A stretch of 64,000 nt of DNA from CAVQFO01 sp963711725. GTDB lineage: Bacteria; Pseudomonadota; Gammaproteobacteria; Nitrococcales; Aquisalimonadaceae. Both the position numbers and the translations under genes were made by a program. Shown piece by piece: positions 25,954 to 35,572 of this stretch. Within the stretch, counting starts at the first letter, position 1. Every line of letters starts with the position of its first letter. The stretch spans positions 124,001-188,000 of the forward strand of contig CAVQFO010000024.1 of assembly GCA_963711725.1 (NCBI GenBank). Direction: 5' to 3'. The notes under the pieces are model-generated. The model was not told the origin of the DNA. It ran no database searches and saw only the letters and a program-made list of their open reading frames with translations.

Positions 25954-27192
25954 CTAGCTCTGGCGCGTCCCCACCACGGCCGATCGGCGTTTCCTGGAAT
26001 ACATGTTGGCGTCGGCACAGAGCAGCAATTCATCCGCGGTAACCCCATCGCTCGGATAGCGGGCGGCGCCGACACTGGCCGAGAGCCGGGTCGGCTCGCC
26101 CGAGGGGTCCAGGGTTTGCGCCAAGGTGGCGGAAAAGCGCTCCACCAGATTGTTCAATTGCCGCGCATCGGGTGATCCCTGGAGGAGCACGGCAAATTCG
26201 TCTCCGCCGATCCGGGCAACGGCATCGGCCTCCCGAAAGCTGTCCCGCAGGGCCCCGGCGACGTCCACCAGCACCCGGTCCCCAGCCCGATGGCCAAGGC
26301 GATCGTTCACCCCCTTGAAACCATCCAGGTCGATGTAGACCAGCGACAGCTGTTCAGACTCCCGCCGGCAGGCCGCCACCGCGCGGACCAGTTGCTCGGT
26401 GAACCCCTTGCGGTTGAGAAGCCCCGTCAAATAGTCGTGGTCGGCCAGGTAGCGAAGTTGGTTTTCCAGCTGCTTGCGCGGTGTGATGTCCCGCGTGATG
26501 CCCTCCACGCCGATAAACCGGCCGTCCCGGTCGTAGCGGGCGTAGGCGTTGGTGGACACCCATACCACGTGGCCTTCCTTGTGGCGCAATGCCGTCTCCA
26601 CGTGGACGGACTGCCCGCGACGGCGGTGGAACTCCTGCAGAGTCGTCTGGCGGGCCTCGGGCTCGGCGTAGAGATCCGCCAGGTTCCGTCCGAGGACTTC
26701 CTCCTGTTCATAACCGACGAGATCCTTGCAGGCGGGAGAGACCATCGTCAGCCGCCCGCTTTCATCGGTGCGGTAGAACACATCGGGCAGGTTATCCAGG
26801 ATGCGCCGCAGCTCCAGTTCCTTTTCCTGCAGCCGCCGAGAGATTTCCAGCTCCCGGCTCAGGTCCTTGACCGATCCCACGGCGCCGACACCACCGTCGT
26901 CCAGCTTCAGGAAGCCGATGCTCATCATCATGGTGCAGCGGCTGCCGTCCTTGCGCAGTGCGTCGAACTGGTAATGGCTGGGCACATCCTCGCCGCGAAG
27001 CCGCGCGGCATGGCGCTCCATCATCCAGTCCCGGTCTTCCGGCGCCAGCACCTCTCCGACCTCCCGGCCCAGAAGTTCCCTTTCGGTATACCCGAGCATG
27101 CGGCACAAGGCGCCGTTCACGAAAGCGATCCGGTTCCCCTGGACCAGGAACACGCCGTCCTGCATCTGGTCGATCAACGCTTTATAAAACAT
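25954..27192 (-). CDS. PAS-PAS-GGDEF diguanylate cyclase
   Basis: Cytosolic protein of 412 residues. Two PAS domains (about 1-120, FYKALIDQMQDGVFLVQGN, and about 125-245, RILDNLPDVFYRTDESG) precede a GGDEF domain (about 250-405). ARIGGDEFAVLLQG is an intact active site, YIDLDGFKGVNDRLGHRAGD gives the metal residues and READ five residues before is the inhibitory I-site. It should synthesise cyclic-di-GMP in response to a small ligand or redox cue sensed by PAS. It stands alone. Confidence 0.9.
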   Translation of the reverse strand: MFYKALIDQMQDGVFLVQGNRIAFVNGALCRMLGYTERELLGREVGEVLAPEDRDWMMERHAARLRGEDVPSHYQFDALRKDGSRCTMMMSIGFLKLDDGGVGAVGSVKDLSRELEISRRLQEKELELRRILDNLPDVFYRTDESGRLTMVSPACKDLVGYEQEEVLGRNLADLYAEPEARQTTLQEFHRRRGQSVHVETALRHKEGHVVWVSTNAYARYDRDGRFIGVEGITRDITPRKQLENQLRYLADHDYLTGLLNRKGFTEQLVRAVAACRRESEQLSLVYIDLDGFKGVNDRLGHRAGDRVLVDVAGALRDSFREADAVARIGGDEFAVLLQGSPDARQLNNLVERFSATLAQTLDPSGEPTRLSASVGAARYPSDGVTADELLLCADANMYSRKRRSAVVGTRQS

Positions 27193-27337
27193 GGCGGGAG
27201 ATGTCTGCGGGTGGGCGCCGACTCAGGCAGCGATCAGTATTGATGATATATAGCAGCAACATGTGGCCGCCATCCACCTTTTCCGTGTCCGGGCTGCTCG
27301 AAATTCATTGATTCCCGACAGACGGCCTTACGTCTTC

Positions 27338-28778
27338 CTAGCGGATCAGCCACCAGATCAGCAGGCGTTGGAGCATGCCGCGATATGGCGGATAAATGAC
27401 CCGCAGGGGATTCAGCCGCCCGCGGGTATAGACCGCCTTGGCCTTGGAAAAGGCCAGAAAACCGTCGTAGCCGTGGTAGTGGCCCATGCCGGACTGGCCG
27501 ATGCCACCGAAGGGCAGATCCTCCTGAACAAAATGCAGCATCGCGTCGTTGATGGTCACGCCGCCGGCGTGTATTTCCGTCAGAACGCGTAGGCGGTTAT
27601 CGCCGTTCGGGCCAAAGTAGTAGAGGGCCAGCGGCCGCTCGCCGGCCCGGACGAACGCCAGGGCTTCATCGAAGCTCTCATACGGAATGACCGGGAGGAT
27701 AGGACCGAAGATCTCCTCACAGCGGATCTTCATCTCCGGCGACGTACCAAAGACCACCTTCGGCGCCAGCTTGCCGCTGCCGGCAAGACCCTCGCCCTCC
27801 GGATTCAGATCTCCACCACTTCCGCGCCCTTCCCGACGGCGTCCTCCAGCCACGCGTTCAGCCGGCCCAAATGGCGCTCATTGATGATGCTGGTGTAGTC
27901 CGGATTATCGCGAAGACGAGGGTACATCCGAGAAAAATGCCGCCGGTAGAACTCCAGGAACTCCCTCTCACGACCCCGCGGACACAGCACGTAGTCCGGC
28001 GCGATACAAGTCTGCCCGGCGTTAAGGGACTTGCCGAAGCAGATCCGTTCGGCGGCAAAGTCCAAGGATGCTTCCGGATCGATGATCGCGGGCGATTTGC
28101 CGCCCAACTCCAGCGTGACCGGCGTAAGGTTTTCCGCGGCCGCACGCATGACGTGTCGGCCCACGGCCGTGGACCCGGTGAACAACAGGTGATCGAACGG
28201 CAGCGCCGAAAATGCCGCGGCCACCTCGGCGTCCCCAGTCACCACGGCTACGTGGTCTTCCTCGAACACCTCGGCAACGAGCCGGGTCACTACCTCGTTG
28301 CAGTGGGGAGTGTACTCCGACATCTTGATCATGGCCCGGTTGCCGGCGGCCAGTGCGCCGATCAGCGGGCCGATCGACAGTTGAAGCGGATAGTTCCAGG
28401 GAACGATGATGCCGATGACCCCGAGGGGCTGGTAGTGCACATGCGCGCGCCCCGGCTGGAACAGCATTCCCACTTTCCGGCGGTCCGGCCGGGCCCAGCG
28501 CGGCAGCAGTCGGCGGGCGTGGTCGATATTGAGCAACAGGGGCATGATCTCGGCGAACAGGGTCTCCTGTCGGGCCCGGTTGCCGAAGTCCTCGGAAATG
28601 GCCGCCACTAGCTCGTCTACATGACGCACCAGGGCCTCGCGCAGCCGCTTGAGATCGGCGCGACGCTGCTGGATGGTCGGGTCCAGCGTCACCCATACGC
28701 CTCCCTCTGCCGCTCCAGCAGTCCGTGCATTCGTTCACGCTCAGCGTGCGGCCGTTCGGCTCGTTTCGCCTGTTCCAT
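27338..28778 (-). pseudogene. coniferyl-aldehyde-type dehydrogenase, broken by two frameshifts
   Basis: NAD(P)-dependent aldehyde dehydrogenase in three reading-frame pieces. Piece 1 (28778-28689, 29 codons, ribosome site GGAGGAGC) ends HGLLERQREAYG, which is the N-terminus of this family; one missing G near 28690 would join it to piece 2 (28692-27805, DPTIQQRRADLKRLREAL onward). Piece 2 includes GGKSPAIID and the catalytic cysteine in LNAGQTCIAPDYV. It stops at VGKGAEVVEI; a second shift near 27812 joins NPEGEGLAGSGKLAP and EEIFGPILPVIPYESF in piece 3 (to 27338). Rejoined length is about 480 residues, normal. It pairs with the GMC alcohol dehydrogenase 18 nt upstream. Confidence 0.85.
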
Positions 28779-28795
28779 CGTGGCTGCTCCTCCTC

Positions 28796-30436
28796 TTACG
28801 CGGTAGCCGTAGCGCTGTCCGGCTCCGCAGCCGGCGCCAGCGGCTTCCGCCCCATCACCAGATCCGCCGCCCGCTCGGCCATGGCGATAACCGGGCCGTT
28901 GGTATTGCCGCCGATGAGTTTCGGCATCACGGAAGCGTCCACCACGCGCAGGCCCTCCAGTCCGTGAACACGCAGCGCCGCGTCCACCACCGCCTCGTCG
29001 TCGTTGCCCATCTTGCAACTGCCCACCGGATGATAAATGGTGCCGGCCTTGCGCCGAACGAAGGCCCGCAGCCCCTCCTCGTCATCGCTGGCAACGTCTT
29101 CACCGGGAAAGATCTCCTCGCCCCGGAAATCGTCGAAGGCCGGCTGGCTCAATACCCGCCGGGCGACCCGGGCAGCCGTGACCAACTTGTCCAGATCGGC
29201 CGGTTCGTCCAGGTAGTTGGGGTCGATCAGCGGATCGGCCAGCGGATCGGCGCTGGCCAGGCCGATGCGCCCGCGGCTGTGGGGCCGCAGATCGCAGGCA
29301 TGCAGCGCGTAGCCGTGACCGATGAAAGTGGAGAGGTTGCGGCCGTGCTCGTCCAGGCGCACGGGCGTGAAATGGAATTGCAGGTCCGGGCGCGCCTCCT
29401 CCCCGGAACTTCGGACGAAGCCGCCGCCCTCTGCCGCGTTGCTGGTGAACATGCCCCGGCCGCGCCGGAAATAGTCCAGCAATTCGCCGCCCGAACGGAG
29501 AAAGCTGCGGGGCGACAAGCCGTAGGAAATCGGCTTGCGGCACTTGGACACCACCAGCACGTCCAGATGGTCCTGCAGATTGCGGCCGACCCCGGGCAGC
29601 TCGTGCCGCAGGTCGATCCCGTGGGGCTGCAGTTCCTCCCGGGGCCCGACTCCGGACAGCAGAAGCAGGTGCGGGGAGTTGATCGCACCGCCGGCCAGAA
29701 TCACCTCCCCGGCCTCCACCCGCTCTTCGCCCCCGCCCCGGGCATACGCCACGCCGACCGCCCGCTTTCCGGAAAACAGCACCCGCGTGGCCCGAGCCCC
29801 GGCGATAACGGTGAGATTGGGGCGATCCATGGCAGGACGCAGATAGGCCTGGGCCGCGCTCCAGCGCCGGCCGTCCTTTTGGGTCACCTCGTAAAGGCCC
29901 ACCCCTTCCTGGCTGGCCCCGTTGAAGTCGTCGTTGCGTGGGTAGCCGGCCTGAACACCCGCCTCCACGAACGCCAGACTCAGCGGATTGGGGGAACGCA
30001 GCGGGGCCACGTTCAGGGGCCCGTTCACGCCGTGATACGCAGTCTCCCCGCGCTCCCGGTTTTCGGAGCGGCGAAAATAGGGCAGCAGGTCCGCGTATCC
30101 CCACCCCGGGTTACCCATGCGGACCCAATCGTCGTAGTCCCCGGGGTGGCCCCGGGTATAGCACATGGCATTGGTGGAACTGCTGCCGCCCAGGGTCTTG
30201 CCCCGGGGCCAGAACAGGCGCCGGCCGTCCAGGTTCCGCTGGGGGGCCGTGTAATACTGCCAGTTGAGGCGCTTGCTCCACATCAGCCAGGCAATACCGA
30301 AGGGCATGTGGATCAGCGGATGGGTGTCCGGCGGCCCGGCCTCCAACAGGCAGACCCGTGTGCCGGGTTGGGCCGAAAGCCGCTCGGCCAGAACGCAGCC
30401 GGCGGAGCCCGCACCCACGATAAGATAGTCAAACAT
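28796..30436 (-). CDS. GMC-family FAD alcohol/choline dehydrogenase
   Basis: Flavoprotein of 546 residues. FDYLIVGAGSAGCVLAERL is the FAD Rossmann motif, GKTLGGSSSTNAM the GMC signature 1, AGGAINSPHLLLLSGVGP signature 2, and HPVGSCKMG plus VVDASVMPKLIGGNTNGPVIAMAE carry the catalytic His and the conserved C-terminal motif. It oxidises an alcohol to an aldehyde. With the downstream aldehyde dehydrogenase it would form a two-step alcohol-to-acid pathway; the substrate (alkanol, aromatic alcohol or choline) is not certain. The AraC gene is divergent from it. Confidence 0.9.
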   Translation of the reverse strand: MFDYLIVGAGSAGCVLAERLSAQPGTRVCLLEAGPPDTHPLIHMPFGIAWLMWSKRLNWQYYTAPQRNLDGRRLFWPRGKTLGGSSSTNAMCYTRGHPGDYDDWVRMGNPGWGYADLLPYFRRSENRERGETAYHGVNGPLNVAPLRSPNPLSLAFVEAGVQAGYPRNDDFNGASQEGVGLYEVTQKDGRRWSAAQAYLRPAMDRPNLTVIAGARATRVLFSGKRAVGVAYARGGGEERVEAGEVILAGGAINSPHLLLLSGVGPREELQPHGIDLRHELPGVGRNLQDHLDVLVVSKCRKPISYGLSPRSFLRSGGELLDYFRRGRGMFTSNAAEGGGFVRSSGEEARPDLQFHFTPVRLDEHGRNLSTFIGHGYALHACDLRPHSRGRIGLASADPLADPLIDPNYLDEPADLDKLVTAARVARRVLSQPAFDDFRGEEIFPGEDVASDDEEGLRAFVRRKAGTIYHPVGSCKMGNDDEAVVDAALRVHGLEGLRVVDASVMPKLIGGNTNGPVIAMAERAADLVMGRKPLAPAAEPDSATATA

Positions 30437-30554
30437 GCTCTCTCCATCCCAGTCGAGCTCTCACGGGTGCATACTTCCCGAGGAACCGTTGTTTGTTGAA
30501 TAGTGAAGCATATTGGGGCAGCAGGCTTGTAATAAGCTGCTACGGGAGGAAGGT

Positions 30555-31322
30555 TTGACCGCGGACGTATTCTCGGAGCCCGTCATCGAGGTCGGCGAAG
30601 ACTGGCTTTTGTTCCGGGGACCGCTGCCGGATATCGAAGCCCATCGCCACCCCGTGGGGGCGTTGGTAACTTCGCTGGCGGACGATTTCCGGGTCCAGCC
30701 GCCGGTAAACGGCTGCGGTCGGGCGGCGGCGATTTTTATCCCGGCCGATAGCCCGGCCCCCGCCATGGCCTTCGGCGGTCACGCCCAGGCCGTTCTGTTT
30801 CTCAGCCCGATAACGGGAGTGTACCGGCGGCTGGCCCGGAATTTCTCCGAAGATCCGCGATCGCTGCCCGCTCATGAGCTGCGCTCGCTGTTCCGGGGAA
30901 TCGATGCGCGCGGCGGCGCTCCCGAACTGGCGGCACGTCTCGAAGCCCTGCTGCCCGGCAAAACGCCGGCGTGGTCGGTGGATTCCCGGGTGGCCCGGGT
31001 TGCGGCCATGATCCGGGAGACGCCGGCCGAGAACATTCCACTGGCCGACCTGGCCGCCGTCGCCGAGCTCTCGGAACCGCGGCTTCTGCACTTGTTCAAA
31101 GACAATACCGGGGTCCCCATCCGCCGATATCGCCTTTGGGAACGGATGCGGCAGGTCTCCAAGGCGGTGGGCCGGGGCGCGAATCTGACCGATGCGGCGC
31201 TGAGCGCCGGATTCAGCGATTCAGCACATCTCGCCCGGGCGGCCCGGGAGATGTTCGGACTGAGCCTCAGTGAGGCGCTGGGTCGCAACTGGCCTCGGCG
31301 AAGCCGCTCGGCGACCGGCTAA
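30555..31322 (+). CDS. AraC-family regulator
   Basis: Regulator of 255 residues with a cupin-like N-terminal half and two C-terminal helix-turn-helix motifs (IPLADLAAVAELSEPRLLHLF and LTDAALSAGFSDSAHLARAAREMFG). The TTG at 30555 has an excellent ribosome site, GGAGGAAGG, and is preferred over TTG 30513. The gene is divergent from the GMC dehydrogenase across a 118-bp region, so it probably activates the alcohol/aldehyde dehydrogenase pair (inference from layout). Confidence 0.85.
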   Translation: MTADVFSEPVIEVGEDWLLFRGPLPDIEAHRHPVGALVTSLADDFRVQPPVNGCGRAAAIFIPADSPAPAMAFGGHAQAVLFLSPITGVYRRLARNFSEDPRSLPAHELRSLFRGIDARGGAPELAARLEALLPGKTPAWSVDSRVARVAAMIRETPAENIPLADLAAVAELSEPRLLHLFKDNTGVPIRRYRLWERMRQVSKAVGRGANLTDAALSAGFSDSAHLARAAREMFGLSLSEALGRNWPRRSRSATG

Positions 31323-31349
31323 GGCCGATCGGTCGTCGCCTTCAGCGGC

Positions 31350-31673
31350 TTACAACCAGGGCATGAACAGCCGCATTTGATCCTGCACGAGGCGCGACCA
31401 GGCAAACATCTGCTCCTGCAGCCGATGAACCGCCTCTTCGAAGACCTCCGGATCCACCACGCCGTCGAAGCGTTCGGTCGTCAGCCTGCCGTCTTCCAGC
31501 CGGCTGCGTGCCCCGGAGACGCGGGCGTAATGCCCATCCATGCGGATCTCGGCATGGGAGACCTCGAGACTCAACCACGGAAAGGCGTTGAGCCAGGGCG
31601 CCGGATTCTTCGGCACCTCGCGCTCGGCCGGCAAGTCAGCATTCGGCGGACGGGACATCAAGTCCTTGCTCAT
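31350..31673 (-). CDS. hypothetical protein coupled to hemerythrin
   Basis: A protein of 107 residues, MSKDLMSRPPNADLP onward, hydrophilic, with no signal or membrane helix. The C-terminal 40 residues (VFEEAVHRLQEQMFAWSRLV) are probably helical. A good ribosome site (AGGGGAGG) lies before the ATG, and the start overlaps the stop of the hemerythrin gene (ATGA), so the two are co-translated. Family not recognised; possibly a partner of the hemerythrin protein. Confidence 0.65.
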   Translation of the reverse strand: MSKDLMSRPPNADLPAEREVPKNPAPWLNAFPWLSLEVSHAEIRMDGHYARVSGARSRLEDGRLTTERFDGVVDPEVFEEAVHRLQEQMFAWSRLVQDQMRLFMPWL

Positions 31674-32224
31674 TGCGGTACCTCCCCTGATGTTGCGGCA
31701 CGGCCGGCCCACTCGCTGCGCCCAAGGCGGCGGCGCAAGCGATTCAACACGCCGGGCCGGGCGGCGTTCAAATGGTTCCACTGATTGCGAAACGTCTGCT
31801 CCAATTCGCGCAATTCGTCCCCGTCCAGGTGCTGGGCCAAAGCCGGAAACAAGCTCTCTTCCTCCCGTTGATGGTGATGTTCCGAGAGGTGCTTCAAGGT
31901 CTTTTCCGCCTCCAAAAGGCCTACGAGCCCCACCGGGGATGGATCGCGACACAAGTCGGCAAAGCGATTGACACAACGTTTCAGCTGGCGCTCCAGCTTG
32001 CGATGTTCGCCCTCATAGACCCGGGCCGGCCACGGGTAGCCCGAATCGAAAGCGCCATAGCGGGGCAACAGCAAAGTGTCTTCCTGTTGGATATGCAGGC
32101 GCAGAGCGGCGCGGTAAAGAGCCAAGTAGCGACCGGCCAGGCCCAGGTCACCGCAAACCAGAGCCTCCTGATGGAAGGCGAACAATTGCTCCATCTGCCG
32201 ATGGAAGGTTTCGAAATTCGGCAC
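31670..32224 (-). CDS. hemerythrin-type protein
   Basis: Protein of 184 residues with likely di-iron ligands: FHRQMEQLFAFHQEAL near the start, LRLHIQQEDTLLLPRY near residue 45, YEGEHRKLE near 72 and LSEHHHQREEESLFPAL near 115. The H-x4-E and H-H-x4-E patterns fit the hemerythrin fold. The role is oxygen or nitric oxide binding, or redox signalling. It sits downstream of the cyclic-nucleotide/GGDEF gene on the same strand (63 nt apart) and upstream of a coupled small protein. Confidence 0.8.
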   Translation of the reverse strand: MPNFETFHRQMEQLFAFHQEALVCGDLGLAGRYLALYRAALRLHIQQEDTLLLPRYGAFDSGYPWPARVYEGEHRKLERQLKRCVNRFADLCRDPSPVGLVGLLEAEKTLKHLSEHHHQREEESLFPALAQHLDGDELRELEQTFRNQWNHLNAARPGVLNRLRRRLGRSEWAGRAATSGEVPQ

Positions 32225-32287
32225 GGGACCCTCCTTTCGGGAGTCGGCAACGAACGTAACGGTGTCCAGTGGATCGGGAAGAAACCG

Positions 32288-33286
32288 TCAGACGGACCAG
32301 ACCACCTGGTCCCGCCCGGACTGCTTCGCCTGATAGAGGCTGCGGTCGGCCCGTTCCAGCACCGCGTAGGGCGTATCGCCGGGCGCACTGACCACGCCGC
32401 CGATGCTTACGGTGACTTCCACCTCCCGCTGCTGGACCCGCAGTGGGCCATCGCCGATTGCATGACGAATTCGCTCGCCAACCGCCCGTCCACGTTCGCT
32501 GTCGCAGCCAGGGAGGAAGACGGCAAACTGATCCGTGCTCATTCGGCAAGCCAGGTCGGTATCCCGGCACAAGCTGCGCAGGATGCCGGCGATCCGCTTG
32601 AGCACCTCATCGACGGCTGCGCGGCCGTGGCGACGGCTCAGGGTATCGAGGGCGTCGACCTCCACCAGCATCAAGCCGACGGGGACCGTTCCGTCCAGAT
32701 CCGGCCGCAGGGCTTCAGCCAACTGGCCATCCAAGACCCTGCGGTTGAACAGCCCCGTAAGATCATCGGTCCGTTCCGTGTGCCCGCCTCCCGCGACCCG
32801 GAGGCGCGCGTTCTGGAGATGGTCGATCACGTCCTGAAGCTCGCGGCTCTTGCGCCGCAGGTCGGCGTTCAGAGGCATGCCGGAACGAACCAGCCGCCGG
32901 CACGGCTCGCTGAGGCCGGCACCGAACAGATCGGGCGATTCACGCAGCAGCCGCCGCGCCTCGTCCAGGCTCAGTTCCAGCAACTGGCAGTCCGATTCCG
33001 CGTGGGCGGTGGCGGCACGCCGCTGCGCTCCCGCGCCGGCGGCGAGCTCGGCAAAGCAATCGCCGGCCGACAGGCGCTGCTCCCCGTCCGGGTCACGCAC
33101 CACCCGCACAACCCCGGAAGTGACGACAAACAGGCTATCGCCTGAGTCTCCCAGGCCAAACACCCTTTCTCCCGCGCCGAATCTGCGCGGCAAACCAAAA
33201 CGGGCAATGGCCGACATCCTGTCCTGTTTCAACTCGTTCACGGCTTCCCTGAGACCTCTGTTCACCCGTTGGGCGGGTGTTTCCAC
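32288..33286 (-). CDS. cyclic-nucleotide-binding domain fused to degenerate GGDEF
   Basis: Protein of 332 residues. Residues about 25-115 form a CRP-like cyclic-nucleotide-binding beta roll (FGAGERVFGLGDSGDSLFVV, LSAGDCFAELAAGAGAQRRA). A short coiled linker leads to a GGDEF-fold domain (about 165-330, TDDLTGLFNRRVLDGQL). The active site is replaced: CRMSTDQFAVFL instead of GGDEF, and the substrate-binding DIDxFK motif reads VEVDALDTLSRRHG. The RxxD inhibitory site is kept (RDTD). It should therefore bind cyclic-di-GMP rather than make it. Confidence 0.85.
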   Translation of the reverse strand: METPAQRVNRGLREAVNELKQDRMSAIARFGLPRRFGAGERVFGLGDSGDSLFVVTSGVVRVVRDPDGEQRLSAGDCFAELAAGAGAQRRAATAHAESDCQLLELSLDEARRLLRESPDLFGAGLSEPCRRLVRSGMPLNADLRRKSRELQDVIDHLQNARLRVAGGGHTERTDDLTGLFNRRVLDGQLAEALRPDLDGTVPVGLMLVEVDALDTLSRRHGRAAVDEVLKRIAGILRSLCRDTDLACRMSTDQFAVFLPGCDSERGRAVGERIRHAIGDGPLRVQQREVEVTVSIGGVVSAPGDTPYAVLERADRSLYQAKQSGRDQVVWSV

Positions 33287-33456
33287 TCGAACATTATGCT
33301 ATGCCGCCGGGGCGGGAGAAAGGCACCCGGGAAAACCCCAGCGCTGGCCCTCCCCGGCCGTCGGGCGCCCGCATGCCGGGGATATACTTGGGTTGTTAAC
33401 CTATGAGGGAACATCAGCCTGATCGCGTTTCGGCCGGACCTCGAAACAGGACTTTC

Positions 33457-34081
33457 ATGAACCATCGCTTTCAACCCGTCGACGTGCCCTCGTCTACGGC
33501 CATGGGGACACTTCGAAGTCGATACCCTGGCCCGCTATCCCGGCAGCGCCTATGCCTTGTCCCCGGACCTTCGTTTGACCTACATGAATCCGGCATGGTT
33601 CCGTTTTGCCCGGGACAACGGCGCCACCCAGGCCTTCTTCGATCGCTGGCGGGAAGGCGCCTCCATCATGGACGCCGTGCCCCAGGTGCTGAGGGAGTTC
33701 TACCTGGCGCTGTATCAGCGGGCCATTGCCGAGCGTCATCGCCGCACCCCCATACAGTTCGCCTACGAATGTTCCAGTCCGGAGCAGTTCCGGCTCTTCG
33801 TCATGTCGATCTATCCGGTCGAGCCCACGGGGAACCTGCTGGTGGTCAACGCACCGCGCATCATTCACGATCACGATGCGGTTCCGCGCCGGCCTCAGGA
33901 CTACCAGGACGCCAACGGCCTGATCACCCAATGCGCTCACTGCCGTTGCGTGCGTTCCCCGCAGGACCCGGAGCGATGGGAATGGATCCCGGAGTGGGTG
34001 GAGCACTTCCCGGCAAATACCAGCCACGGACTGTGCCCCGTCTGCTTCGACTACTATTATCCCGCAGCGCGTCGGCGCTGA
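33457..34081 (+). pseudogene. PAS-like protein with C-terminal cysteine motif, one frameshift
   Basis: The start ATG at 33457 (MNHRFQPVDVPSSTA) is in a different frame from the body, which reads HFEVDTLARYPGSAYALSPD and then YMNPAWFRFARDNG. One base gained or lost near 33500 separates them. The body looks like a PAS domain (about 30-140) followed by CAHCRCVRSPQ and SHGLCPVCFDYYYP, a paired CxxC metal-binding tail common after PAS domains. Without correction, translation could begin only at TTG 33557, giving 174 residues. Function is unknown. Confidence 0.6.
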
Positions 34082-34087
34082 AGGCGC

Positions 34088-35070
34088 TCACCCGCTCGGA
34101 TCCGTCTTGCGAAGTCGGCAAAGAAAAAACGCTTCCATGGACGGCCCCGGCAGAACCCGCACTGCGTCCGCGACTGCCGGGTGATAGGCGCTATCGGCCC
34201 AGGCGGTGAGCCCCGGTTTCCAATCCACATCGGGCAAGTTCCACGGGCTCCACGACCAGGACGTCGCCAAAGCGCTCCAGCAAACCACTGACCACGGCCT
34301 CGTTTTCCTCCGGCGCGAATGTGCAAGTGGAGTAGACCAGCACGCCGCCGGGCTTCAGTGCCTGGAATCCGGAGAACAGCAGGCGCCGCTGGGAGCGCGC
34401 CATCTGGCGGATCTTCTTTTCGCTCCAATAGGCGTGGGTGGCCGAATCGGCGGGCGTGATTCTCGATTCCGATGAACAGGGCGCGTCCACCAACACCCGA
34501 TCAAAGCGCTCCGGCGTTTTCCGCCCCACGCCAGCGCCGTCGCGGTGATAGCACCGCACGATTTCCGCACCCTGGGCCTTGGCGTTGTTGAGCAGCTTGA
34601 AGAAGCGGGGCTTGGACTTCTCCACCGCGCCGATGCGGCCGCGATTGTTCATCATTGCCGCCATCAGCAGGGTCTTGCCGCCGGGAGCGGCGCAGAGATC
34701 CAGGATTTCCTCGCCGGGCTCGCGGCGCCAGGGCCAGCACGGCGAGCATGCTGGATAGGCTTTGGATATACACGGCGCCGCGCGCGAAGGCGGGCGACTC
34801 GGTCAATCCCCGGCGCTGGTCGGCCGGAATCCAATAGGCATTGTCCAGCCAGGGAACGGGCTCGAGGGCGAACCCCTGGCTGCGCAGCTCGTCCGCCGTG
34901 GCTTGCGGGTCGCCCCGCAGCGGATTCACCCGGAAGGCGGTCGGCCCGTCAACGCCGAGGCCGGCCTCCCATCGGCTGAACTCGTGGGGCGCAAGCAGGC
35001 GCCGGAGCCGGGCGACGAAGTCCGGCGGCAGCGCCTCGGTCGGGGCCTTGAGGGTTGGCGCAGCTACCAT
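34088..35070 (-). pseudogene. RsmB/NOP-family rRNA cytosine methyltransferase, two frameshifts
   Basis: SAM-dependent RNA cytosine-5 methyltransferase in three frame pieces of about 327 codons in total. Piece 1 (35070 to about 34722) contains RRLLAPHEFSRWEAGLGVDG and AVYIQSLSSMLAVLALAP. After one shift near 34722 comes EPGEEILDLCAAPGGKT, the SAM motif, in piece 2, which also carries the catalytic cysteines in DAPCSSESRI and STCTFAPEENE. A second shift near 34240 joins LPDVDWKPGLTAWADS and PSMEAFFLCRLRKT. Every catalytic residue is intact, so consensus errors are as likely as real decay. The start overlaps the gloA stop. Confidence 0.8.
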
Positions 35071-35504
35071 GTTCCCGTATTGGGCATGGACGCCCACGGT
35101 TCAGCCGACGGCAGGGCATCGCCCTTCTGCAGCAGTTCCACGGAGATGTTGTCCGGTGAGCGGACAAAGGCCATGCGGCCGTCGCGCGGCGGGCGGTTGA
35201 TGGTGACGCCGGCGTCCATGAGCCGTTGGCACAGGGCGTAGATGTCGTCCACCCGGTAGGCCAGATGGCCGAAGTTCCTGCCGCCGTCGTAGTCTTCGGG
35301 GTCCCAGTTGTAGGTCAGTTCCACCATAGGGGCCTTGTCGGCGCGCGCCCTTTCCTCATCGCCGGGCGCGGCCAGGAAAACCAGGGTGAACCGGCCCTTT
35401 TCATTGTCGTAGCGATTGATCTCCACCAGCCCCAGCTTGGTGCAGTAGAAATCCAGGGACTGTTCGAGATCGCTGACGCGGACCATGGTGTGCAGGTATT
35501 CCAT
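35064..35504 (-). CDS. gloA: lactoylglutathione lyase (glyoxalase I)
   Basis: Metalloenzyme of 146 residues converting the methylglyoxal-glutathione hemithioacetal to lactoylglutathione. LHTMVRVSDLEQSLDFY has the first metal His, VELTYNW the Glu, FGHLAYRVDDIYALCQRL the second His and NISVELLQKG the second Glu. Length matches the E. coli-type enzyme (about 135). It is followed on the same strand by the RNA methyltransferase, which it overlaps by 7 nt. Confidence 0.92.
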   Translation of the reverse strand: MEYLHTMVRVSDLEQSLDFYCTKLGLVEINRYDNEKGRFTLVFLAAPGDEERARADKAPMVELTYNWDPEDYDGGRNFGHLAYRVDDIYALCQRLMDAGVTINRPPRDGRMAFVRSPDNISVELLQKGDALPSAEPWASMPNTGTW

Positions 35505-35572
35505 GTTGTCTGCCTCCGATATTCAGTGGTTAGGGCCGCCCACGGGCATGGGCGGAAATGGTACACAATCTC

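Noticed and set aside
28649..30499. 616-codon plus-strand ORF opposite the GMC dehydrogenase
   Set aside because: Shadow of a well-supported gene; no motif.
31772..33145. 457-codon plus-strand ORF
   Set aside because: Overlaps the hemerythrin and GGDEF-type genes in antisense; composition is arbitrary.
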